The notes under the pieces: generated by a model
What the model saw: the letters and a program-made list of their open reading frames with translations, nothing else
Databases searched by the model: none
What the model was told of the DNA's origin: nothing
DNA from: Oasisia sp. SBJ-2009
Taxonomy: Eukaryota; Annelida; Polychaeta; Sabellida; Siboglinidae
Direction: 5' to 3'
Assembly (NCBI GenBank): GCA_964017155.1
Contig: OZ024867.1
Span: forward strand, 19,197,089 to 19,261,088
DNA: 64,000 bases
Shown here: positions 1 to 11,057 of the stretch, piece after piece
How the letters are laid out: each line of letters starts with the position of its first letter
Numbering within the stretch: the first letter of the stretch is position 1
Made by a program: the position numbers and the translations under genes

Positions 1-11
1 ATCAAACAAAC

Positions 12-115
12 CTGGCTGTCTCCTTGACATATCGTTGTTGTTCTTCTGTTGCACCTTTCTGTTGCCAGTTTTGTAAAATCGTCGTCATATTTTTGAATGA
101 CGCTGCTATACCGAG
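12..115 (-). CDS. REJ-region exon, most downstream seen
   Basis: On the minus strand an acceptor (tttttcgcag) precedes an open 104-nt exon ending at a donor (CAG|gtttgt). It enters in phase 0 and leaves in phase 2. The peptide starts LGIAASFKNMTTILQNW and ends YVKETAR, a hydrophilic helical stretch like the regions C-terminal to REJ in polycystin-1 proteins. The family assignment rests mainly on its place after clearer REJ exons. The gene continues beyond the window edge. Confidence 0.6.
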
Positions 116-234
116 CTGCGAAAAAATCAAGTATAGGCTAATTATCAGATAATTATTAATCAGTTAAGCATGATACTTAATTTAATAAAAACACATTCAT
201 TTGCGAATATACAATTTTCGTCAATTTACATTAC

Positions 235-360
235 CTGAAGTTTTCCATTTGACGTAATATTTAATGCAGAACCTTCATGCAAAATGTTGGCCTTCATTCG
301 AACTGTTGGTATGTCTGATGTATTAATTCCTATTGCAATATTAATGCCTTGTTCGAGCAA
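235..360 (-). CDS. REJ-region exon
   Basis: 126 nt, exactly 42 codons, phase 0 at both ends, between acceptor ttggtttgtag and donor CAG|gtaatg. The peptide begins LLEQGINIAIGINTSDIPTV and ends NITSNGKLQ; it has one N-glycosylation-type NIT. It is fully open and joins the next exon (115-12) in frame. The 5.4 kb intron before it holds an RTE-like LINE. Confidence 0.6.
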
Positions 361-754
361 CTACAAACCAATACAATGTAAAGGTATAGCAACACAACGT
401 TATCAGCGATCATTTAGTTTGTAAAACCGCAACGACAATGATTATTTAACATCATCCATTCAAACAAACTCGAATACGTGTAGACATAAAGGTGTCATGG
501 ATAACCCATTTGTTTGACAACATGGTACTTTGCAATCCTATAGTATTTAATGTTTAAACAAAGGGATTCATACAAAGTGTGCCAATTTATCGCCAATATA
601 ATTTCATTTAGTCAGCTTTGTGATGTTGAAATTACTTTTGTCATAATTTGTATTTATTACAATTTAACATATTTATTTGAAAGTTGCAAAAGCCTAAACT
701 TGAACCATGTAAGTATAGTAATAACAAGGAATATTGTGTAACATCTTAATACGT

Positions 755-793
<39 letters not shown>

Positions 794-1705
794 ACATGTA
801 TATACAAGGTATTAACAAAACAATATCATACACCATGTGTTGTACAAACGGTCTTACAAATAGATCATCTACCAGTGAAGAAAACATATAATACACAGTA
901 TGATCAAACTGTCCCTCAGACTAATGTATTGTGAAAATTTATTCCGCTGAATTTAAAAACAACAAAACTAGGGTTATATATAGCAAATATATGTAATAAT
1001 TGTAGTAGTTACTTCATAAATATAGCACCATCACTAGCATATAACATTTTTGAAGCATGCGAGAGTTGCATTATTAACAAGTACCGATCTTTATAATTAT
1101 ACAAAGTAATGACCAATATATATATTATCGCAGTTTTCTAAAATCCCAGAACAAATATTTCATAACAGAATGATGTTATACAACAAAGAAATATTATATA
1201 AAAGTCAATATAGTTTTATAAAATAATACGTCGACATAACTGGCAATATAGGAACTTGTGGAAATAATTACTACTTCTATAGATAAAAGTTTGATGTGAA
1301 AAGGCATTTGATATATTCTTGTGAAATATTTGAACATTGACGTATAGCAGCTAACCTAATAAACACATTGTAGTTACCTAATGAATAAACACTAACATGT
1401 TTGCATTAATGATACAAATTCAGAATGATTGTTTCCTAAAATCTATTTTGAGTACTTGACGTTTTGTCTTATATATATTATAATCACAATTCTATATAAA
1501 ATAAAAAACTATTATAACATAATATTTACAACACACTTGACAACTGTACAGAATGGATTGTTATACATTTATCTCAGTTATTATTTACCCATTGTCCAAG
1601 TAACTGAATATTCACCTACATATGTCAGCAATGCAAAACTTAAATGTGATGATAAATATCAGCTATAAAGAACTAATTGGAATGATGTTCTAAAAAGTAA
1701 ATATG

Positions 1706-1708
<3 letters not shown>
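361..1708. other. AT-rich intronic DNA without recognised gene
   Basis: About 1.35 kb of AT-rich sequence inside the presumed intron between the REJ exons at 5856-5780 and 360-235. It has a short (TA)n/(TG)n tract near 757-793. Its few small ORFs look random, and no transposon ends or RNA genes were recognised. Confidence 0.6.

Positions 1709-1774
<66 letters not shown>
1709..1774. repeat. (TA)n microsatellite
   Basis: Perfect TA dinucleotide run of about 65 bp immediately left of the RTE-like LINE; it probably marks the AT-rich site where the element landed or lies at its 5' truncation point. Confidence 0.95.
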
Positions 1775-1777
<3 letters not shown>

Positions 1778-2109
1778 GTATGCAGGTGTTGCAGTACCCC
1801 AGGTACTGCAACAACTCAGGGAGTTTGACGCCACTGCCATGCAGAGTTGTAAACCACTTCCTTGTCAGAACCGAAGGCTAAGGGAGCAAACCCTAACCAG
1901 AAAACCATGTCACTGTGGCAGCATCAAGGGTGGTTGATGTTTGGAACTCCCAACATCTCACGACCAGCCACTGCAGGAACAAATAGTTTGCGCCTGTCTT
2001 GGCATGTTCTTGCCGATGTGAGACCTCTATTTGTTCCCCGAGAGAGTGTCGCTAGTAACTTGCAAAATCCAGCGGCACTTCAACACTTTTTGCTAGCAGC
2101 TTCCATGAA

Positions 2110-3520
2110 ATGTACAACAGCATGAAACTTCATACCGGATCATCCGTCGCCCGGGTTACCAAGGACCGCGCTGCTCGACCTCATCTTCCGTCGACAGTGG
2201 AAAATCAGCTAGAAAGAAGAAGACAAAGAAGACAACTACTGACAATTGGACAATGGAACGTCAGGACTCTCCTCGAACGAGATGGAGCTAACCGACCAGA
2301 AAGACGTACGACACTAGTAGCAATGGAACTTGCCAAATACAACATCGACATCGCCGCCCTATGTGAAACAAGGTTCTCAGAGTGTGATAATCTCGACGAC
2401 TTGGAATACTCTTTCTTCTGGAGTGGCAAACCCGAAAGAGAAAGAAGGGCTTTGCTATCAAGAAGGATATCGTCACAAAGCTGACAGAAATGCCACAGCC
2501 AGTAAGTGACAGAATCATGACGATGAGACTACCTCTGAGCAAAGACAACTTTGCTACAATTATCAGCGTGTATGCTCCAACAATGACAAACCCAGATGAA
2601 AACATGGAGGCCTTCTACAACCAGCTGGCCAGTGTGCTCAGTGGCATCCCTCGTACAGATAAGCTACTGTTGATAGGAGACTTCAATGCGAGGATAGGAA
2701 GAGAACATGACAAGTGGCCCTTGATCATGGGCAAACATGGGATTGGGAAATGCAATTCCAATGGCGAGCTTCTACTGGCTCTGTGCTCTGAGTTCGAATG
2801 ATAGTGACGAACACCATGTTCAAGCAGAAGGATGAACGCAAGACCACCTGGATGCATCCTCGTTCCAGACATTGGTATATGATCGACTTCATCATCAAGA
2901 GGTGTCGGGATAAGATGGACATCCACAGTACCCGAGTCATGCGAGGAGCAAACTGCTAGACCGATCACCATATGCTGATGTCAAAAGTGGCTTTCAGAAT
3001 ACGACAAAAGCACAACAGGCAAGGGACAAGTAAGCCAACCAAGCTGAATATTGCAAAACTAAGTACCACCAGCCGTAGGGAGAGTTTTGAGCATGAGATG
3101 GACAGTGCTCTCGCCCAATGGGAGGAGAATGAAAATTCAACACCAGACGAGGAATGGGCTGCTCTGCAGCAGGTTGTGTACAACACAGCCAAGACTTATC
3201 TTGGCAAGCCAGACAGAAAACACCAGGACTGGTTCGACCCCAACGACCAGGACCTACAGACTCGTATGCGCAGAAGAGACCAAGCCCACCAGAGAGTGTT
3301 GCAAACCAGGAGCACTAGATCCACCACTGAAGCATACAAAGATGCCTGCAGATTGCTACAAAAACACACGCGTGCACTGACGTCAGACTGGTGGGAAAGG
3401 AAAGCAGTGGAGCTGCAGAGAGCTGCTGACAGTAACAACATGAAGGGCTTCTACAATCGGCTGAAGGAAGTGTGGGGACCCAAAAAGAAGGGACCTGTTC
3501 AACTGAAATCAACAGATTGA
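2110..3520 (+). pseudogene. RTE-like endonuclease/linker coding region, frameshifted
   Basis: The coding trace starts with LTIGQWNVRTLLE (the endonuclease N-terminal motif), then CETRF (catalytic Glu), LLIGDFNARIG (the GDFN motif) and finally a degraded SDH region near 2950-2970. The reading frame changes at about 2445, 2484 and 2800, and a TGA at 3518-3520 separates the linker from the RT ORF. Between 2972 and 3520 a 182-codon open stretch encodes the charged linker typical of RTE/CR1-type proteins. It is a decayed first half of a single EN-RT polyprotein. Confidence 0.8.
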
Positions 3521-5224
3521 TTGGAGACCTTCTCTGACAGCAAGAGTGTTGTGGCAAGATGGAGTGAACACTTCCAGAAGCTACTCAACGTCCCTGGCGA
3601 CACAGATCACGAAGCTCTGGACAACATCCCGCAGCGCATTATCAAGACAAGCCTCGATGATATTCCAACTATGGATGAGATGGCTAGAGCAATCGCCGGC
3701 CTGAAAGATGGCAAAGCACCTGGAGGAGATGGAATTCCTGCAGAAGTATGGAAGCACGTAGGAGACAATCTGTTCAGCAGACTGCACCAACTAATCACCA
3801 AAGCCTGGGAGATGGGTTCTGTACCACAAGCATGGAAGGATGCTAGCATTGTAACAATCTACAAGAAAGGTGATCAAACAGACTGTGGGAACTATAGAGG
3901 AAACTCTCTTCTTTCCTTAGCGGGCAAGATCTTCGCCAGGATCCTCCTCAACAGACTATCTACCCATATAACACCAGAGGTAGTTCCCGAGACACAATGT
4001 GGCTACAGAGGTAACCGGAGCACCGTGGATATGATATTTTGTCTCCGACAACTACAAGAAAAGTACATTGAGCAGGACCGACCACTGTACATGGTATTTG
4101 TCGACTTCAGTAAGGCGTTCGATACAGTTGGGAGGACCGGGCTATGGCAGCTACTGAGGAAGTGTGGCTGCCCAGAGAAGTTCACAACAATGATCGAGGC
4201 ACTACATACTGGAATGATGGCGAATGTTAGTGTTGGAGAAGTCTCGGAATCGTTCAGTGTCACAAATGGGGTCAAGCAAGGTTGTGTACTGGCCCCCACG
4301 CTCTTTTCCATCTTCCTATCAGCAATGCTCGACGAGGCTTTCCGAGACATGGGGGGTGACATCTACATACAGTCCAGACAGAGCGTTGACCTATTCAACG
4401 TCGCACACTTCAGAGCGAAGACCAAGACTACACGGATACTGATGAGAGAGCTGCTATTCGCAGATGACAGTGCACTGGTTGCACACTCTGTTGAAGAGAT
4501 GCAGAAAATAGTGGATGCTTTCTCCGATGCGTTAAAGATGTTCGGTCAGAAGATTAACATCAAGAAGACCGAGTTGCTGTACCAATCCAACTCTACAAGA
4601 ACCCGAGACGAGGATATCATGGTTGATGGAAACAAGCTGAACTCTGTTCTAGAATTCAACTACCTCAGAAGCACTATATCAAGTGATGGATGCATTGACG
4701 ACGAAATACAGAGGAGATTGGCCAAGGCTAGTGCATCTTTCGGCCGACTACGCCAGAGACTCTGGAACAACCACCATGTGTCCATGCGGGTTAAAGGCAT
4801 GATATACCGTGCAGTCGTTTTTTGCACCCTCCTATATGGAGCTGAGGCCTGGACAGTGTACAGACGACAGATGAAAAAGCTGCATGCCTTCATGGTGCGA
4901 CATCTGCGTTCGATCATGAGGATAACCTGGTTGGACAAAGTGACAAACAAGGAAATACTAGAACGAACAGGGCTGCCATCTATGGAAGATCTTCTTATCA
5001 GAAAGAATCTCCCGTGGACTGGACACCTCATGAGGATGTCACCAGACAGGCTACCGAAGCAGGTTCTCTACTCTCAACTGTCTTCTGGTCACAGAAAAAG
5101 AGGGCGCCCTCGTCTCCGGTTCAAAGATACCATCAAGAGAAACCTGAAGATGAGAGACATAAAGATCGACTCATGGACATCACTCTCACAGCAGAGAGAC
5201 AAATGGAGAGCAACAGTCAAGTGA
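3521..5224 (+). CDS. Reverse transcriptase, RTE-like LINE (C-terminal two thirds of polyprotein)
   Basis: 567 codons with every core RT motif: [16 protein letters not shown] (fingers), [29 protein letters not shown] (motif A, catalytic Asp), [17 protein letters not shown] (motif B) and [11 protein letters not shown] (motif C, both catalytic Asp). It ends with the thumb and a basic C-terminal domain ([23 protein letters not shown]) seen in RTE-type elements. The annotated start is simply the first in-frame Met after an upstream stop; the natural protein would begin in the endonuclease region. It copies element RNA at nicked target DNA. The RT half is open although the EN half is broken, so a young or mildly decayed copy is likely. 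Confidence 0.85.
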   Translation: METFSDSKSVVARWSEHFQKLLNVPGDTDHEALDNIPQRIIKTSLDDIPTMDEMARAIAGLKDGKAPGGDGIPAEVWKHVGDNLFSRLHQLITKAWEMGSVPQAWKDASIVTIYKKGDQTDCGNYRGNSLLSLAGKIFARILLNRLSTHITPEVVPETQCGYRGNRSTVDMIFCLRQLQEKYIEQDRPLYMVFVDFSKAFDTVGRTGLWQLLRKCGCPEKFTTMIEALHTGMMANVSVGEVSESFSVTNGVKQGCVLAPTLFSIFLSAMLDEAFRDMGGDIYIQSRQSVDLFNVAHFRAKTKTTRILMRELLFADDSALVAHSVEEMQKIVDAFSDALKMFGQKINIKKTELLYQSNSTRTRDEDIMVDGNKLNSVLEFNYLRSTISSDGCIDDEIQRRLAKASASFGRLRQRLWNNHHVSMRVKGMIYRAVVFCTLLYGAEAWTVYRRQMKKLHAFMVRHLRSIMRITWLDKVTNKEILERTGLPSMEDLLIRKNLPWTGHLMRMSPDRLPKQVLYSQLSSGHRKRGRPRLRFKDTIKRNLKMRDIKIDSWTSLSQQRDKWRATVK

Positions 5225-5274
5225 TGGAAGCAGTCTTTGTCGCTTCGCGACCGACAGCATGATGATGATGATGA

Positions 5275-5278
<4 letters not shown>

Positions 5279-5334
<56 letters not shown>

Positions 5335-5452
5335 AGATATATACCTAGACAGATACACAGATAGATAGATATATAGATAAATAGATAGATAAATATATAG
5401 ATATATAGATAAATAGATAGACAGACAGACAGACAGACATAGACAGACATAC
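5279..5452. repeat. (TA)n followed by GATA/ACAG-type tetranucleotide repeats
   Basis: After the LINE's (ATG)n tail come a (TA)n run to about 5330 and then imperfect ATAG/ATAA and ACAG repeats to about 5452. Confidence 0.9.
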
Positions 5453-5779
5453 ATTAAGTAGTAGTGTTGTTTAATGTGTACATACATACAATGGTGTTAT
5501 GGTATGCAGTCAATACTGTTTGTGTGGATTATTTTTATTTTGATGATGTTTAATTAATAAAACAAATCAGTTTACTTCAATTACATATAATGTTAATAGT
5601 TATTATTGAGTATATGGAAATATAAATATCTTCGAAGCATGCTACATGATTTATTTTTTAAAAGTACTAGTGTATTATTTACTCACATTTAGTAGGCTTC
5701 AAGTATATAATATAGTAACAGTAGTATTAATACTAGTAATGTGCTGTGTTAGTATTATAATGTTTACGAGTTTACATAC

Positions 5780-5856
5780 TGTGGAAGCTGTTTCGTCTTG
5801 TGCCAGGTTTACATCCCGTACAGCTCTCAATAAACAATTAACCACACTGAATATAC
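5780..5856 (-). CDS. REJ-region exon (candidate)
   Basis: 77-nt open segment with acceptor ccttaccag and donor ACA|gtatgt. Only phase 1 entry keeps it open, and it leaves in phase 0, matching the neighbouring exon ends. Peptide IFSVVNCLLRAVRDVNLAQD resembles amphipathic helix-rich stretches after the REJ core. Support is from splice sites and phase, so confidence is moderate. Confidence 0.5.
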
Positions 5857-5894
5857 CTGGTAAGGAAATGAGAGTAAGTACTCTTGTGCAAAAT

Positions 5895-5943
5895 ATATAT
5901 GCATGCATGTATGTAAGTATGTACATATATATATATATTTATT

Positions 5944-5989
<46 letters not shown>

Positions 5990-6023
5990 CATACATACAT
6001 ATATATATATATATTATATATAC

Positions 6024-6080
<57 letters not shown>
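5895..6080. repeat. TA/TATG/ATAC compound microsatellite
   Basis: A succession of (TA)n and TACA/ATAC repeats between a REJ exon and a LINE 3' fragment. Confidence 0.9.
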
Positions 6081-6082
<2 letters not shown>

Positions 6083-6262
6083 AAACAACCAACAGTAAAT
6101 GAATGGAACATATGATCAGCTGATTGTGTAGATGCTAGTAATGTTAACATGTTTAAAAACAAATCAACATACGCCTAAGAAAGGCGGAGTACATTCAGAT
6201 AGATAGATTGGACACGCCAAATGGGTTCCTTTTCCACCTGCCATCTAGAGTTGCTTCTCTGG
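6083..6262 (+). mobile_element. CR1-like LINE 3'-terminal fragment
   Basis: The sequence from NEWN...SADCVDASNVNMFKN through the 3' motif ttccacctgccatct matches the 3' end of the larger degenerate LINE at 50.7-50.9 kb. Everything upstream is absent, so this is a 5'-truncated insertion of the same family. A third fragment lies at 10650-10705. Confidence 0.75.
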
Positions 6263-6411
6263 GTGGCAATCTAGTGAAATTATATTGCATTTTTGTATGC
6301 ACGCTTGTGTACACATGACTAAGAAATTGATAATTATTCATTATTATTTTGAAGAGTGGACATTCATTTGTTATTGATACCTATATTACATAATGTTTTA
6401 TACATAACTAC

Positions 6412-6493
6412 CAGATATGTCGCTGGAATTATGCTTCCGGAACAGTTCAGTGACCTGTTTCAATTCAGTTGTATTCCTTGATAAAACCAGCAG
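6412..6493 (-). CDS. REJ-region exon (candidate)
   Basis: 82-nt open segment after a good acceptor (ttttatttcaacag), peptide LLVLSRNTTELKQVTELF then RKHNSSDIS. It enters in phase 0 and leaves in phase 1 at ctg|gtagtt, a weak donor. This is the exact phase step needed between exons 7218-7073 and 5856-5780. It contains two N-glycosylation-type sequons (NTT, NSS), as expected for an ectodomain. Confidence 0.5.
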
Positions 6494-6663
6494 CTGTTGA
6501 AATAAAATTAGTACACATTTCAGTGTTATACGTAACACTATGTTTACTAGAACGTGCAAAAACAGTAGTACTTCTGATAAAACAATAATACTTAATTATT
6601 AGTATTATTATCATTATTAGTTTTATTAGTTGTAATAGTAGTAGGAATTGTAGTAGGAATATT

Positions 6664-6878
6664 AGTAGTAGTAGTAGTGGGAGTGGTGGTGATAGTGGTA
6701 GTGGTAGTGGTCGTGGTCGTGGTAGCGGTAGCGGTAGCGGTAGCGGTAGCGGTAGCGGTAGCGGTAACGGTAACGGTAACGGTAACGGTAACCGGTAACG
6801 GTAACGGTAACAGTAACAGTAGCAGTAGCAGTAGCAGTAGCAGTAGCAGTAGCAGTAGCAGTAGTAGTAGTAGTAGTT
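6664..6878. repeat. Graded hexa/trinucleotide repeat: GTGGTA > GGTAGC > GGTAAC > AGTAGC > AGT
   Basis: About 215 bp of repeats whose unit changes stepwise along the array, with each block differing from the next by one substitution. It lies in an intron of the REJ gene. The open plus frame through it (Val/Ala/Thr then Ser runs) is a by-product of the repeat period. Confidence 0.95.
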
Positions 6879-7072
6879 AAAACAGCTACTAAATTAATTC
6901 ATGAAACAATAATGACTTGGTAATAATATCAATTTATGTTAAATGAACATTTAGTTATAATTACTACGTATGTGCGAAATGTAATCAAACTAATTCATAA
7001 ATCGTCAAGTTTGTTAACCATATCTCAAAGAATGTATATCAGATGGCTGTGGATATAAGAGCATCATACAAC

Positions 7073-7218
7073 CTTGAAATGGACATTTACAAATACAGCA
7101 GCACCCAATTCATCCTCAGCTACGACGCGTATGGTGGCCGAGTAGTTGTGTTTATGTTTAGCGGGAAACAGCATTGGCGGCATAGACGGTTCGCCTTCAC
7201 TGACATAGAGCAGCTGAC
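7073..7218 (-). CDS. REJ domain exon
   Basis: 146 nt, phase 1 to 0, between acceptor aattgtag and donor AAG|gttgta. The peptide contains HNYSATIRVVAEDELGA, then AVFVNVHF. The pattern of beta strands followed by a V-x-D-x-x-G-A motif is the repeated signature of the REJ/PKD-type region of polycystin-1 proteins. Its first codon completes exactly from the G left by the upstream exon (7484). The intron to that exon is only about 265 bp and nearly half of it is a CA/GT repeat. Confidence 0.75.
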
Positions 7219-7329
7219 CTACAATTAAAGTTATATTAATATAAGAATATTTGAGGAAAACTTCCGCAAATCAACCAAAAATAAGAAATAATTCCTTAAG
7301 TGTGTATATATGTACATGGTATACATGTA

Positions 7330-7448
<119 letters not shown>

Positions 7449-7483
7449 AAATCGCTGTCAGATGATGTCCTCTACGGCCTCAC

Positions 7484-7771
7484 CGTGTTTGCTCGTAGAC
7501 TCGTTTCCGGGGTCCATATAGAACATATAGGTGAGTGGATTACTCTTGTCACCAAACCCAGAGCAGTTTACAGAAAACATGTCTTGCAGGAATACACCTT
7601 CAGTAGGTTCCACGTCGCACTTGCCTAAAGTTGGCGGACTTGCAGTGCGAACAATGTAAGAAGAATTCCAACGCAAGCCATCTATCAGAACTTCGTGAAA
7701 TAGGAATGTGGCAGATAAAATAATAACGTCAATTCCAATCGAACCGCCTTTTTGTGTCAACTGACTAACAG
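7484..7771 (-). CDS. REJ domain core exon
   Basis: 288 nt, phase 1 at both ends; donor CACG|gtgagg is strong, acceptor cttattattaag is the only one nearby that keeps phase. The peptide carries LGKCDVEPTEGVF, then FSVNCSGFGDKSNPLTYMFY. The arrangement G-x-C-x-V-x-P-x-x-G ... F-x-V-x-C-x-G/W ... PL-x-Y-x-F is the most recognisable REJ signature, with a conserved disulfide pair. It sits at the C-terminal end of the first half of a REJ domain whose N-terminal part is the next exon (8349-8132). It is the strongest single item for assigning the gene to the PKD1/REJ family. Confidence 0.8.
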
Positions 7772-8131
7772 CTTAATAATAAGGTATCAACGAAACATAG
7801 GCCCTATTACTGCGTACATACACTATTCACACGGATTCATCTACCTACACACGCACACCACACACACACGTACACAAGCTAACAACTGTATATGCACACA
7901 TGGAAACTGTGACACATGCGTACAAATAAAGCATTCGACTCAGAGCTTTAACCGAATCCACCACAAATATAATAACATGAGCTGATGTAACCTATACACA
8001 TACTTATATATTGTTTTCACAACTTATGTGATCAACCACGTCATTATATGAAATACCTAATAGTTAATTTTATTATAGTGAAGTTATTCACACATTGCAT
8101 ATGTGTGCGTGTTGTTTAATCACCCGCTCAC

Positions 8132-8349
8132 CCTGTACTGATATGTTATATGAAGTCCCTGGCTGCAGTACGTTCTCGTATAGACTTAACATATGTCGAT
8201 TATTCCCTGTGCCCGAGTCTCGCTGCCAGTTAATGTAAGGTGTCACTGACCACTGAATGGTCAGAAGAGAAGTGGACGACGCATTTATTTCGAGTTTCAG
8301 TTGAACAGCCTCTTGGACGTTAATTCGTCTGCCACAGTTCCTCAGGCAC
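8132..8349 (-). CDS. REJ domain N-terminal exon
   Basis: 218 nt, entering in phase 2 (acceptor acatgttacag) and leaving in phase 1 (CAGG|gtgagc). The peptide opens CLRNCGRRINVQEAV, followed by LLTIQWSV and later LQPGTSYNISVQ. The order C-x-x-N-C, a tryptophan in a beta strand, then G-x-x-Y-x-I/V-x-V is the start of a REJ domain. The upstream partner ending in phase 2 is the 37-nt exon 11037-11001; the intervening intron carries a MITE. Confidence 0.78.
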
Positions 8350-8399
8350 CTGTAACATGTCATTGCACATCATTTTAATGGGTGGTGTTATCTACACTT

Positions 8400-8762
8400 C
8401 AAAAGACGAAGTTGCATTTTTTAAGGGCGCCTACCTTCGAAATGTATTTTCCGTAAATGGCATTGCTGGTGCTGTTCTGCTACGTCGCTATATGGACGTA
8501 TTTATGTAGATGTTATTGGAACAATTTATATTTCCCACTTTGCCGTGTATGTAATACGAGCGTGTACATGCATTCAAACAATAGGTCATGCCTTATGTAG
8601 CATAGTTCAACGAGTTATTAATGTTTCAGCTTATCTAAATGTATGCGAATGCGTTATTGTGCGTGTCATGACACATATTTGGGTTTTATAACAGTCTGTT
8701 TTCTAACACTTTGATATGCACATAAGTATATATGCTTTAATAACATTATTATATAGTAGCCA
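8400..8762. other. Intronic DNA without recognised gene
   Basis: AT-rich intron sequence upstream (gene sense) of the REJ N-terminal exon. No exon, transposon end or RNA gene was recognised. Confidence 0.6.
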
Positions 8763-9066
8763 TTAATTGTTGTCATATCCCGTGTGAAAATCAGTAGATA
8801 TATTGACTTATTCATTATTGTCTCAGTTTATTTTGTATAACATAAAACGCGACTAACAAGTGTACTAGTATACAAGTGTAATTTACAACAACGTAAACTA
8901 CCAAATGCATGCAGTAGTGTATATGCTTTCATAAAACTACAATTAATTGTTGTCATATCCCGTGTGAAAATCAGTAGATATATTGACTTATTCATTATTG
9001 TTTCAGTGTCTGAAATAAAAAACGCAATGTGTAATGTACAACAACGTAAACTACCAAACGTTACTG
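8763..9066. repeat. 180-bp tandem duplication, two copies
   Basis: A block starting ttaattgttgtcatatcc and running through gattcatta-like text to caacaacgtaaactacc occurs at about 8763 and again at about 8943, a period of 180 bp. The first half is nearly identical between copies and the second half has small indels. Confidence 0.9.
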
Positions 9067-9154
9067 TGTACAATTTCGCAATGTTGTGCATGTCTGTTTG
9101 CTGCTGTGTGGTATAAGTAATTTTTTATATGCGATCCTTTAACAGTTAGGTTAA

Positions 9155-10432
9155 AGGAACATGCAACCCAAAAAGTAAAAATTGCTTAAACCATTAAACA
9201 ATGTTCATTGAATCATATCCCATATTTTGTTATTTTTTCTGAAATGATTTGTTAACTTTTAAGGATAATTAGTGAACCTCCCTGGAGGCTGACATTTTGG
9301 ACATTTCGCCTGTGGTCGTGTGACGTCACAGATCCACCACCGCTAGCGCCTCGGGTGGGCAAAACAAAACGAATTCTTCACGTACCCACTGAGTCTGAGA
9401 TATATTCATCCATTTAATTAGTTACAGAGCGTTAGCTATAAAAAAAACCGCCGTCCCTTATAATATAAACATTCATAAAGAATAGGCTAAAGAATAATGA
9501 TGCTCAAGTAGAGACTACAACAAAGGAAATCGCGCAATCCATTTTGGACTTGGTTGATTCGACGGAGCTTAATAACTGTTATTATCGCCCACTTTCATAT
9601 GTAAACAAATCGTTTATCCAACTAATTATTCCAGTCGACCGTCGCGCAATGAATATTTTACTAATCATTGATTTTTATTATAATAACGAAAATACATTGA
9701 ATGATATTCTAGTACCCCTAGTATTTGCATACATTAAGTTCGTCCCTTTTGCGAGACCCTTCTTCGCGTGCAACACCGACCCTTCGCTTCGGCCCCGAAC
9801 TTTTCGTTCTGTGCACAAATTGAGTGGGGACAGTAGCTTCGTTCAACAGTCGTCTTTCACCCAATCCGGGCAACCTGTGTTCCATATCAACGGTGACATG
9901 ATCCTGGCAAACCATTTTCCGGTTGAAATTGAATGTTTCCACTGTATGACTCGTACCTATATTGTGGAGCCATTTGATCGCTAACTCGCCCTTCGACGGC
10001 GGGCTTCGTAGATAATTTATTGGCATTTGGACAACTCTCTTTCCTTTCACGGACGCTTCTCTTGCCTTCTTTTGACATCCGTATGCTTGATATTCAAGCA
10101 TTTCATTATCACAAGACTCATAAAACAACTCGATTCATGTCGCTATGCTAGTGTTTACATATTACGCTGCGCCTATATCGCTGAGGTGGTGGACCGCCTA
10201 CGTCACACTCACGCATTCTCTCGCGTTAATCTTCGCGAGTTTCCCGTGAAATGGGCAACAATGGCAGCGCCCATGGTCAGTGAAAATGCACGTTTCAAGA
10301 TTAATTTTATGATGTATAACATTCTTACAAAATTAAACAAAAAATTGCATGTGTTACAATATTCTATCATGAATGGTATGTGGGAATTGGGAGGATTTTA
10401 ACGCATTTTCAACACTATGGTTGCATGTTCCT
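9155..10432. mobile_element. 1.28-kb TTAA-flanked non-autonomous DNA transposon (MITE A)
   Basis: The ends are inverted copies of AGGAACATGCAACC, each directly flanked by TTAA (9151-9154 and 10433-10436), which is the expected target-site duplication. Beyond 14-16 bp the ends diverge, so the TIRs are short. TTAA duplications occur in the piggyBac and Kolobok superfamilies; an AGG start fits Kolobok better than piggyBac (CCY), but this is inference. Inside are a 146-codon plus ORF (9544-9984) and an overlapping 136-codon minus ORF (10128-9718), neither with a recognised transposase motif. Confidence 0.75.
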
Positions 10433-10649
10433 TTAAATAGGCTTAGTTGGGTCGACAACGCTTTCATAGTTTCCACAATTATCCAAACATAGTTTACATA
10501 ATAACATTCAAACTTGTCCAGATGTTTATTCAAATAGTGATACAAATTTGTTTTGTTAGTTAACGAAGATAGAAGGACCAGAGGACATATCACCACACTA
10601 GTAATGGAACATTGTATACTAGAATGGTGGGATACACTTACAGAGATAG

Positions 10650-10705
10650 GTTGCATTTTCAGTTAGCCAAAGGGCTTCTTTTTCCACCTGCCATCTACTT
10701 TTCTA
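10650..10705 (+). mobile_element. CR1-like LINE 3' tip
   Basis: The stretch agttagccaaagggcttc to ttccacctgccatcta matches the 3' ends at 6.2 and 50.9 kb. Only about 50 bp are left. Confidence 0.55.
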
Positions 10706-10742
10706 TATAGCAAAGTAGTTACATCTTGTTAAATCTTGATAA

Positions 10743-10929
<187 letters not shown>

Positions 10930-11000
10930 TAGCGTATACAATTACATTCATTGTTGTTTTAGTGTTTATAATTCTTTCTATGCATAACGTGTTTACTCAC

Positions 11001-11037
11001 ACAATGGTCGTTGGGCTTCCTATTTTAGAAATGGATC
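11001..11037 (-). CDS. 37-nt linker exon between the EGF array and REJ domain (candidate)
   Basis: Acceptor tgttcttttgcag and donor GT|gtgagt are both near consensus. The 37 nt read SISKIGSPTTI with phase 1 entry and phase 2 exit. This is precisely the step needed between the last EGF exon (exit phase 1) and the REJ exon 8349-8132 (entry phase 2). It would encode a short interdomain linker. Without transcript data it stays a candidate. Confidence 0.45.
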
Positions 11038-11057
11038 CTGCAAAAGAACAATCGTTG

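Larger units (their letters stand above)
1775..5278 (+). mobile_element. RTE-like non-LTR retrotransposon (LINE), EN part broken
   Basis: A plus-strand LINE in an intron of the minus-strand gene. It has an APE-type endonuclease region (about 2230-2960), a linker (2972-3520), reverse transcriptase (3521-5224) and a short 3' end that finishes in (ATG/TGA)n just after the stop codon. A very short 3' UTR ending in a trinucleotide repeat, together with RT motifs FVDFSKAFD and [10 protein letters not shown], points to the RTE clade. The EN region has frameshifts and stops, so the copy is not autonomous. It is bounded by (TA)n on both sides. Confidence 0.85.

Noticed and set aside
6677..6880. 67-codon Val/Ser-rich protein
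   Set aside because: Frame through a tri/hexanucleotide repeat with no domain.
7043..7228. 61-codon plus-strand ORF
   Set aside because: Shadow of the minus-strand REJ exon 7218-7073.
7752..7985. 77-codon plus-strand ORF with His/Thr run
   Set aside because: Partly microsatellite, in an intron, no domain.
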